Assembly (NCBI RefSeq): GCF_000715075.1
Contig: NC_134082.1
Location: 103,022,399-103,086,398, forward strand
Direction: 5' to 3'
Length of the DNA stretch: 64,000 nt
DNA from: Nicotiana tabacum
Taxonomy: Eukaryota; Streptophyta; Magnoliopsida; Solanales; Solanaceae
Part shown: positions 55,824 through 64,000 of the stretch, piece after piece
How the letters are laid out: each line of letters starts with the position of its first letter
How positions within the stretch are numbered: position 1 is the first letter of the stretch
The notes under the pieces: model-generated
Told to the model about the DNA's origin: nothing
What the model saw: only the letters and a program-made list of their open reading frames with translations
The model's database searches: none
Program-made: the position numbers and the translations under genes

Positions 55824-57604
55824 ACTGTTGGGGGATTGTGACTTAGTCCGTCCCGAATGACTATTTTACCGCATATTTGACTGAAATCTATTTGCTATCA
55901 TCATTATTTGGGCTGAATGCCATATTTGGGCTTCGTGCCAACTATTTGAACCCTTAGGGGACTTTTATTGATATTTCCTCACTATTTTGACTTTATACCT
56001 GAACTCAGTCATGTTATATTTCACTGTTTTCGTACTCAGCCATGTTTACTCTGTTTTAACACTTAAATGATCTTTTAAATGATATTTTGGGATGAGAATC
56101 ATGTTTTACTATTGCCCGAGTGGCTTGTGAGGATTTTGACTGAGTAAGGCCGAGGGCCTATGTTGTGAGGAAATATTTGATATTGATTATGAGGCCGGGA
56201 GCTTGAGATATGTACGCCACGAGGTGGCTTGATTGATTTGAGGCTGAGAGTCTAGTGATGATGCCACGAGATGACTTAATATTTCGCTTGGGTCGTAAGG
56301 GGCTCCTCCAGGAGTCTGCACACCCCCAGTGAGTGCGGGTACCAATGTGATGTGAGATATAGCCAAGGGGCTAGTATTGTTCTGAGATATTGCCTGAGTG
56401 GCGGATTTGTTGATACTGTGCCTGAGGGGCGATCCTTTATGTGTTTATTTTCCTTAATTGCCGGTTAATTACCTGCTTAATTGTTGAAAAAGGATCTTTC
56501 ATGAAGTATTTGAGTTAAAGGATTTTTACCTATCTTTCACTGAATTATTGTTTTTACTTGTTTTACTGTTTTATTATAGCATGCTTTGTACCTTACGTGA
56601 TTTCCTGCTTTCAGTCTTTATTTATGATTATCATTCACTGAGTTGTAGTACTCACTTTACTCCTTGCACCCTGTGTGCAGATTCAGGAGTATCTGGTCCC
56701 ACTCCCGAGTGCTGATCATTTCCAGCTCAGACGGATCCAAGGAGTCTCTAGGTAGCTGTCGGCATTCGCAGCCCGGAGCTTTTTCCTATCTTATTTCTTC
56801 ATGTTCTTAGTTTTTGTATTAAACTCTGAAACTTTCTCTGAGTATTCTGGATTTGGTTAGATGCTCATAACTAGTGACAACCTCGGTATCGGGCTGTGTT
56901 GGCTAGTATTGTTCTAAGATATTGCCCGAGGGGCGAATTTGTTGATACTATGCCCGAAGGGCAAACCTTTATGTGTTTATTTTCCTTAATTGCTTGTCAA
57001 TTACCTGCTTAATTGATGAAAAAGGAACTTTTATGAAGTTTAATTTGAGTTAAAGGATTTTTAACTATCTTTCACTGAATTATTGTTTTTACTTGTTTTA
57101 CTGTTTTATTATAGCATGCTTTGTGCCTTACGTTATTTCATGCTTTCAGTATGTTTTTATGATTATTATTCACTGAGTTGGAGTACTCACTTTACTCCCT
57201 GCACCCTGTGTGCAGATTCAGGCATATCTGGTCCCGCTCCCGAGTGCTGATCATTTCCAGCTCAGGCGGATCTGAGGAGTCTCTAGGTAGCTGTCGGTGT
57301 TCGCAGCCCAGAGCTCTTCCCTATCTTATTTCTTCATGTTCTTAGTTTCTGTATTAAACTCTGAAGCTTTCTCCGAGTATTTCGAATTTGGTTAGATGCT
57401 CATGACTAGTGACACCCTGGTATCGGGCTGTGTTGGGTTGTATTCCGCAAATTATGCTATTATCTGCTTAAACTTAGGATTATTTTATCATGCCTAGACT
57501 GTTTCTTACTATTTAACTATTAAATAACGAAATGGGAAGTGTCGGTTGGCATTGTTTTCACGAGAGGCTCCATCACGACTGAGTCCGGGTTTAGGGCCGT
57601 GAGA
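55824..57604 (+). repeat. 3' LTR of element B, 5'-truncated and with an internal tandem duplication
   Basis: Homology to the 5' LTR starts at ACTGTTGGGGGATTGTGACT (partner at 51054), so the first 1.6 kb of the LTR is missing. The 532-bp segment 56369-56900 (from GGCTAGTATTGTTCT) is repeated at 56901-57433, which the 5' LTR does not show. Confidence 0.88.
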
Positions 57605-60112
57605 CTTTAATATCATGAATAACAAGTACCAAAAGGGTTGGAAAGCTTAGACGCTAAACAAATTGAAGAAAACAAGTTTCGTCGAAAGTCGACAAGTTTG
57701 GAATGTTATAACATATACCTTTGGGGTGAGACTAGAGTGATTAAAATGTTGAGTATGTTAAGTTATGAGTTATTTTAGTCATATGATAGTCGTGTGCCAT
57801 GTTTTTAAGTCAAGCGAGTTGTGGAACAAAAGTTGGCAAAGGTCATCACAAGTTGCATTCATAATGTGCTAAAATTTAGGTCAAATGTGGCTGCACTTTT
57901 CTCCCAATATACTTGAAATCAAGGGATGATCTACATATAAAATTGAATATCTACGAGTCTAGTTTTTAACGCATTAAACCATTCATCGATATGACATCGG
58001 TCTAGAGAGATATTCACATTTTTGCGAGACTGCGTAAACAGCTCCCAAGGGACCCACAAAGTCGGTTTAAACTTCAGCTTGTATTTAAGTCATTTATATG
58101 TCGTTTTAACTCATTTTTCTCATCCATAACAGTTCCTCCTTCATGTATATTAGAGTTTCAAGGAGAATTACAAGTGTTTACAGACCAACATGAACACAAA
58201 AGTTGATTCAAGAAGAGAATAAAACTTCTATAGTGTTGTGGTGTGACTGAGGGTTGTTGTGAGCTACACCAGCTGGGGATTTCAAGTTGTATCTACTGCC
58301 TAAGGTAAGTAAATCATGTTCTTGGTTGTGATTGAGGTCAATCATGTGTTGGTTGAGTTGTTTGCGTGAAAATCTACAAGATAGTAATTGACATGACATA
58401 AGGAATCATTATTTTTTTTTGTGGGCTGTATTGAGGCTATATATATAGTTTGTTGTGGCTGGAAATTTTTATAAATAGTTTATTATGTTGTGGCTGATAT
58501 TGTTAATCTCATCTATGATCTAATTTAGTGGATTGAAGAAGATAACATGAAAAATAAGATGTTGACGATAAAGGTTAAGGTTCTAAGTGTGTGGACTATA
58601 TTTGAAGATTATGCTTATGATGTTTTGGGTTGAAAATGATTTTGGTAAGCATAAGTATGATGTTATATATGCTGTAGGAAGATTCATGGAAAAGGAATTG
58701 GATTCAAACTATATTTTGTAAATCGAAAATCGAGTTTGCCGCTCAAAATGGTTGTTGACCCAATCAGAGAGCTTTTTGTGAATTATATTGTTGTTATTTG
58801 GGCTGTTTGGTGACTTTTGGTAACATATGGGATGTAGTACAAATAGGGGAGGTGCTGTCCGTTTTCTTGTAGAATATTGGTTTCCAAATATGAGAGTTAC
58901 AACGCTTATATGATGATGATGAAGTCGGTTTACTCATTGTAGACGTAAGAAAATCATATTGAGCTTGCTTGAAGATTGGATATAAGCTTTCAAAGGTATG
59001 TTAAGACACTTATTTCTTTCTTTTGGCATGATCTAAAGCGACAGGAACATAAACTATACGCTAATTCATAACAGATCTACTCCTAGAAACTAAGGTTATT
59101 CTTGAATGAAGTGTGTATGATCCTTGAATCTTACTGAGGTTCATATTGAGGGTATGAATGTCCATAATGTTAATCGAAGGTGCAACGACCTTGAGTCACT
59201 CCGAAAGGTTTAGAACCTGATTCCATGAGTCTACCATGCATTATATAAGCATCTATTTTACTTTACCGAGCCGCGCTATAGTCCGCCGGGTACAAGACCT
59301 ATTGTGCAACCATTGATCAGTTGGGTTTACCAAGCTCACATGAACGGGTATGATTCTACCGAGCCTTATGATGGTCGGGTACCTTTTTTTTTCGAGTCCT
59401 CTTTGAGGCCGGGTATGATATGATGACGATGATGCCCACAGAGGCATATGTTTTTAAAAGTTTATGTATATATCTGTATTATGCATTTCATGTCAGTAGC
59501 CCCCAGAGGCACTCAGGTAATACAGGTTGTATCTCCTCTATCTCTCTTTACATTACTATTCTTATTTATACTTTCCTGTGTTACATACTTGGTACTTTAT
59601 TCGTACTGACGTCCCTTTTGCCTGGGGACGATGTGTTTCATGCCCGCAGGTCTCGATTGATAGGTTGATAGTCCTCCTATTAGGCTATCAGCTCAGCGGA
59701 AGGTGTTGGTGCACTCCACTTGCTCCGGAGTTGCCTATTTAGTCAGTATGCTTTGGATATGTATTGGTTGGTATGGTGGGGCCTTGTCCCGACCTTTATG
59801 ATTTTATGTACTCTTAGAGACTTGTTGACAGATGTCAGGTGTATGGATACTTGTATGGCCTTGTCGACCTATGTTTTGAGTTTACAAATGGTCACGTCGG
59901 CCTAATAGGCCCGTATGTCACATATATAAGTTTGTATATCATGTTGGGTCGTCATACGTTGAGTATTCCTGTATGTTTTATTCTTGTTATCTCATGATGG
60001 GTTTTCTGGCTCATTTACCCATGATAGTATGATAATTAAGATATGTTATGTTGGTACTCGGTTGAGTAAGGCACCGGGTGTTCTTCGCGACCCTTCGGTT
60101 TGGGTCGTGACA

Positions 60113-60255
60113 AATTATGGCAGTTGAATATCAATTTTAAGAATTCTAATTCAATAATTAGTGCTTTCTTCAAGAACAAATTTCTTTATTTTTTGTAATT
60201 CAAAGAAATCGATTGAAGAAGATTTTCAATCTCTCTATACAGAAGAACAGATTCA
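60113..60255 (+). other. Leader-like DNA of the MuDR-type element
   Basis: AT-rich sequence directly after element A's TSD and just before the transposase ATG. It was probably the 5' leader of that gene before element A inserted upstream. Confidence 0.4.
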
Positions 60256-60736
60256 ATGAATACTTTGCCGATTTTGATACAACACGGTGGACACTGGGAT
60301 AACAACAATTGATTTGTCGATTACTCAGTTGAAGGGGTGGTGATTAGTATAGATATTAAATTTGGTGATTTTGTTTCTACAATTTAAAAATAATTGATGG
60401 TTGACACCACAATTAATTTTCTTGAAATCAAGTACAAATTCAATGATGATTCACCACCAATGATGATATACAGTGATATGGGATTGCCTGTATATATCAA
60501 ATTGAAGAAGAAAAATTATGCATTTAATGTATATCCACTGCGTTTAATAGTGAAAGAGAGAGATATGCACGCTTTTAATCTAAATGAGAAAAATTCATCT
60601 ATGCCTACAAATTGCCAGTACATATGATATACATAACGGTGATACACTGTAGTTGATTAGGTTTGATAACGTAGATGATCCTGAAGTTGCAGATTTTGAT
60701 GAAACTCTAATAATAGATGATCCTCTAAACAGTACT

Positions 60737-63700
60737 TGCAACGACCCGACCGATTGTTTTGAGCTCTAGCTCGTCGTTTGGTAGTTTGAGGTCATGAGCA
60801 GCTTCATTTCAGGTATCATGACTCATACGCATGGTCGGAATTGAATTTCGGGAAGTTCGGAGTCGATTTGGAAAAAGAATTCTCATTTCAAAAACCTTAA
60901 GTTAGAAGAATTGAATAAGATTGGATTTTTGAGTAAACAACCTCGAAATCAGGATTTGAAGGTTCTAGCAGGTTCGTATGATGATTTCGGACTTGGGCGT
61001 ATGTTGGATGTCCTGGGAGCATTTTGGTGCCTATTGTGGAAGTTAGCATTTTAGAAGAATTTCAAAAATTTGGGTGGAAGTGCATTTCAATGTTATCGAT
61101 GTCTGTTTGGGATTCCGAGTATGAGAATAGCTCTGTATGGCGATTCTAGTATTGGGAGTGCATACGGAAGTGGATTTAGAGATCCGTAGGTAATTTTGGG
61201 GTCATTTGGCGAAAATTAGAAATTTGAAGGTTTTTGAGAAGTTTGACCGGAAGTGAACTTTTTGATATCGGTGTCGGATTCCGATTCCGGAAGTTGGAGT
61301 AGGTCCATAATGTCAAATGTGACATCTATGGAAAATTTGAGGTCAATCGGACGTGATTTGATAGGTTTTGGCATCGGATGTGGAAGTTAGAAGTTCAATA
61401 GTTCATCAGGCTTGAATTGATGCGAAATTAGTAGTTTTTGATATTATTTGGTATGATTTGAGGCCTCGAGCAGGTCGTGTCATGTTATGGAGTGAGTCAG
61501 TGTGATTGGACGGGGTCCTCGGGGTCTCGGGTGTGTTTCGGGTTGTATCGCGCTCTTATTTGATGTTTCAACGTTGTTTCTTTGGGCATAAAGGATACCA
61601 CATTAAGAAAATAAGCTTCAAATTCCGATTTTATTGAACCACTAGATCTGTATCGTAATTACGGAAGGCATAGCAAGAATCGTCGAATTTGGACATTGTA
61701 TGAGGAAGTTATGCTCATTTTCGTGTCGGGAAAACCGTTGGCTTCTGGTGTGGTCGCAATTGCGAACATCTCTATCGCAATTGCGATGCCCAGTTCGCAA
61801 TTGCGAAATTTTTGTCACAAATGCGACCTTTTCCAGCCTTTCCTTGTTCGCAATTGCGAAGGCTTTCTTCATTTTTGCGTGGGTTCGCAATTGCGAACCC
61901 TGGATCGCAAATGCGACATCTGCAACTTGTTTTCAGCTGTGTAACTCGGGTTTTTACTTCATTTTGTCATATTTTGAACCCTAGGTCCGAGAGTGGGTGA
62001 TTGTGAGAGAGTATTTTCATATCAAATCATTGGGTAAGTGCCTCTAACCAATTTTCAAATATTTTGTGATTATACCTTGGATTTAACATAAAAATTCTTG
62101 AGAATCTAAAGGAAAATTTGGGGTTTTGAAGAAAAATCTAGAAATTGGTATTTTTGGATTTTGACCACGAATTTGGGCATGAAATTAAAAATAAATTATA
62201 TATTTAAGTTCGTGGGATTATGGGTAAAGTTTATCTTCGAATATTTTTGAAATTCGGGCACGTGGGCTTGAGGGTGATTTTATCGACTTTTCGAGCGGAG
62301 TTGAGAATTGTTATAAATTGGATTTTAATTAGTATTAGAAAATATATTTATGGGTTTGCGCCTTTATTGACTAGTTTTGGAGCGTTGGGCATTGGTTTGA
62401 GTCGTTGGAAGGGTTTGGGAGCCAGTTATGGAGTTTCGGAGCGAGGTAAGTCTCCTTTCTAACCTTGTAAGAAGGAATTTACCCCATAGGTGAAATAATT
62501 TAATATGTGCTTCTATTTGTGGGGGCTACGTACGCACGAGGTGACGAGAGTTCGTACATAGCTAATATTCCTATTTATGTACGGGTAGTTTTAGGTTTAT
62601 ACCATGCTTTGTGGACATCGTTCCTTGATTATATTTATTAATTTTATCAAATGGAACTAAGTTGAGGATCTTTAAGGATTTAAAATGCTTCAAGTTGAAT
62701 TGTCTTTATTTTCCTAAAAGAATCAAGAAAAGGGTTATGATTTAATGTTAAATTTATATTTGACCGCGTCGCAAGTATGATCCACGAGTGGGGCAATTCC
62801 TTAAATTTATATTTGACCGCGTCGCACGTATGATTCGCGAGCAGGATATTTCCTTTTGCTACTCTTATGGGATCGGGCCGTTCGCCTCGGCGGGATTTAT
62901 GTACCACACAATCATGGGAGCGGGCCGTTCGCCTCGGCAGGTTAATAGATGTATCTATGGTTCATGTTGTTCGGCCCTCGGCAGTGCACAGTTTACTTTT
63001 TATGTCGATTCGGGCCGTACGCCTCGACATTTCCTATAAAGTATCCTTATGGAATCGTGCGTAATATTTGGCAAGAAGCCAGTGTAGCTGTGGGTTTTTA
63101 CCCTAATTTAAATTATGAAAACCTTTTTAATGAAATTATATATATATGCTCCAGTTAAGAAGGGAATTTGCTAGTTGAAAGCTTGAGTTAATAGTAAAGA
63201 GGGGAATTGTACTACGTATTTTATACTTGTTTATTTCATTTATTTACACCGCATCACATTTATTCACTTTTTTACTGTACCTGATATTATTGGACCATTA
63301 GTAAGTGTCGAAGTCGACCCCTCGTCACTACTTCTTCGAGGTTAGACTGGATATTTAATGGGTACGCGTTGTTTTCGTACTCATACTACACTTGCTGTAC
63401 ATTTTGTTGTACATGCACATGTGTGTTCAGTGGCCTTGTGGGTGCAGTGGCATGGTTTATACGGGGATTTAGGTGAGTTGAATCTTATTAGACTATCCGC
63501 AGCCATCAGAGTCTCCTTCAGAGTACTTGTATTTTCTTTTCTGTCCAAATTTGTATTCCGGACAGTTATTGTATTATAATTTAATTCTTAGTAATTGCTC
63601 ATGCACTTGTGACACCGGGTTCTGGGATAATTATGGGATATTTAGTATTAAGATTTGGAAGTATTGCTAATTACTCTGCAAAGTGCATCTTTTACTATTT

Positions 63701-63825
63701 AAGTTGAAGGAAATTTATGATTTCAAAAGTATTAAAATGAGAATTTAATTAACTATTTAGTGTTGACTTGCTTGACAGTGGTGTCCGACGTCATCACGAC
63801 ATTTAAAGGATTTTGGGTCATGATA
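60737..63825 (+). mobile_element. Solo Ty3/gypsy LTR (element C), 3,089 bp
   Basis: It starts TGCAACGACCC and ends GGGTCATGATA, with flanking pentamers GTACT and GTAAT (4 of 5). It has no primer site, internal region or partner, so it is a solo LTR formed by unequal recombination. It is the same family as LTR D (5099-8755). It contains TCGCAATTGCGA palindromes (61755-61915), a GAGGTAAGT donor-like site (62443), and GGGCCGTTCGCCTCGGC-like repeats (62873-63030). Confidence 0.88.
61755..61915. repeat. Cluster of GCAATTGC / GCAAATGCGAC palindromes in LTR C
   Basis: TCGCAATTGCGA and close variants occur about seven times in 160 bases (for example at 61755, 61784, 61797, 61850 and 61886). The related array in LTR D (5957-6090) is more eroded. 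Confidence 0.88.
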
Positions 63826-64000
63826 GTAATGTTGCGGAAGGCCAACTTACAAGGACAAGGAGACACTAATGATTGTTTGAAAAACTATGCTATTTGAAAA
63901 AAAATTCAGTTTAAGGTTGATCGATCAAGTGAATCAAAGTATGAATGTATATCTAACTTTAATAATTGTATACAATCATTTTTTTATATTAATGATGCAC

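Larger units (their letters stand above)
49463..57604 (+). mobile_element. Element B: decayed Ty3/gypsy retrotransposon nested in element A's 3' LTR
   Basis: It starts TGTGACGACTCG, ends CCGTGAGA (a variant of the usual TGACA) and is flanked by exact CTTTA duplications (49458-49462, 57605-57609). Order: a full 5' LTR, primer site, gag-pol remnant to RNase H, then a 5'-truncated 3' LTR. The integrase, the polypurine tract and the first 1.6 kb of the 3' LTR are missing. Confidence 0.9.
43107..60112 (+). mobile_element. Element A: LTR retrotransposon without coding capacity (LARD-like), interrupted by element B
   Basis: The 5' LTR is 43107-45825, the internal region 45826-49335 and the 3' LTR 49336-49462 plus 57605-60112. 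The LTRs start TGTTACGTCCC/TGTACATAC and the 3' one ends GGGTCGTGACA. The 5-bp flanks are AATCA and AATTA (4 of 5). The internal region has a primer site and a polypurine tract but no recognisable gag or pol, so the element depended on others to move. Subtracting element B gives about 8.9 kb. Confidence 0.85.
60256..64000 (+). pseudogene. Second MuDR-type transposase, N-terminal part, split by a solo LTR and running off the window
   Basis: From ATG 60256 the frame reads MNTLPILIQHGGHWDNNN, a stop, FVDYSVEGVVI, two more stops, then a long clean stretch (60394-60627) with INFLEIKYKFN and SDMGLPVYIKLKKKNYAF, the PB1-like N-terminal region of MuDR-type transposases. Further stops follow to 60736. 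After the LTR (60737-63825), the sequence resumes with fragments VLKNYAI-like and QFKVDRSSESKYEC, which match the conserved MuDR motif before the catalytic core, though interrupted by single-base losses. It is not closely similar to the transposase at 16630. The catalytic core would lie beyond 64000. Confidence 0.75.

Noticed and set aside
1..64000. tRNA, rRNA or organelle-derived segments
   Set aside because: No cloverleaf-like tRNA, rRNA core sequence or plastid/mitochondrial gene was noticed on either strand by eye; a tRNAscan and organelle BLAST would settle it.

Overview
This is plant nuclear DNA, most likely Solanaceae and probably Nicotiana. The clues are multi-exon genes with plant splice sites, a truncated TS-type SINE, large Ty3/gypsy LTRs starting TGTAACGACCC or TGTGACGAC and ending near GGGTCGTGACA, and Solanaceae-type MITEs. 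Transposable elements fill most of the window. I support three host genes, all on the + strand.

Host genes: (1) 10452-13055, a bL25-family (mitochondrial-type) ribosomal protein, 3 exons, 242 aa, with a GC-AG first intron and a telo-box/site-II promoter. (2) 32921-37410, a MAPKKK5-type MEKK kinase in 10 exons with every kinase signature intact; its 3' end is uncertain. (3) 40235-40522, a two-exon gene for a 53-aa cysteine-rich protein whose exons are too short to stand out as open frames.

Left flank, 1-10.0 kb: a large LTR-like region ending at 4473, a remnant of a gypsy internal region (4474-5098) joined to its 3.66-kb 3' LTR (5099-8755), then unclassified DNA and a probable leftward copia-type LTR.

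Centre, 14118-29290: a 15.2-kb Mutator-like element (MULE) with matching ends and an exact 9-bp target duplication, AACTAAGAG. It carries a MuDR-type transposase (+ strand, broken by six in-frame stops and one frameshift), a DUF1985/Ulp1 C48 cysteine protease gene (- strand, also broken), two small acidic ORFs, and a captured C-terminal fragment of an RNA polymerase second-largest subunit that most resembles NRPD2/NRPE2, shared by Pol IV and Pol V. The captured piece lies behind a duplicated copy of the element's own leader and next to a 150-bp-arm inverted repeat. The non-coding parts are packed with palindromic ACTTCAGC/GCTGAAGT motifs in several tandem formats. A small non-autonomous relative with the same motifs sits at 41003-41807. 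The MULE is itself inserted in an older element with about 120-bp terminal inverted repeats (13981-30154).

Right side, 43.1-64.0 kb: nested retrotransposons. Element A (43107-60112) has LTRs but no coding capacity and looks like a LARD. Element B (49463-57604) is a decayed gag-pol gypsy inserted in A's 3' LTR with an exact TSD. A solo LTR (60737-63825) splits a second, unrelated MuDR-type transposase pseudogene (60256 to the window end). MITEs and a 1-kb foldback element fill the gaps between genes.

Most premature stops in these elements fit C-to-T or G-to-A changes, as expected for long-methylated DNA.
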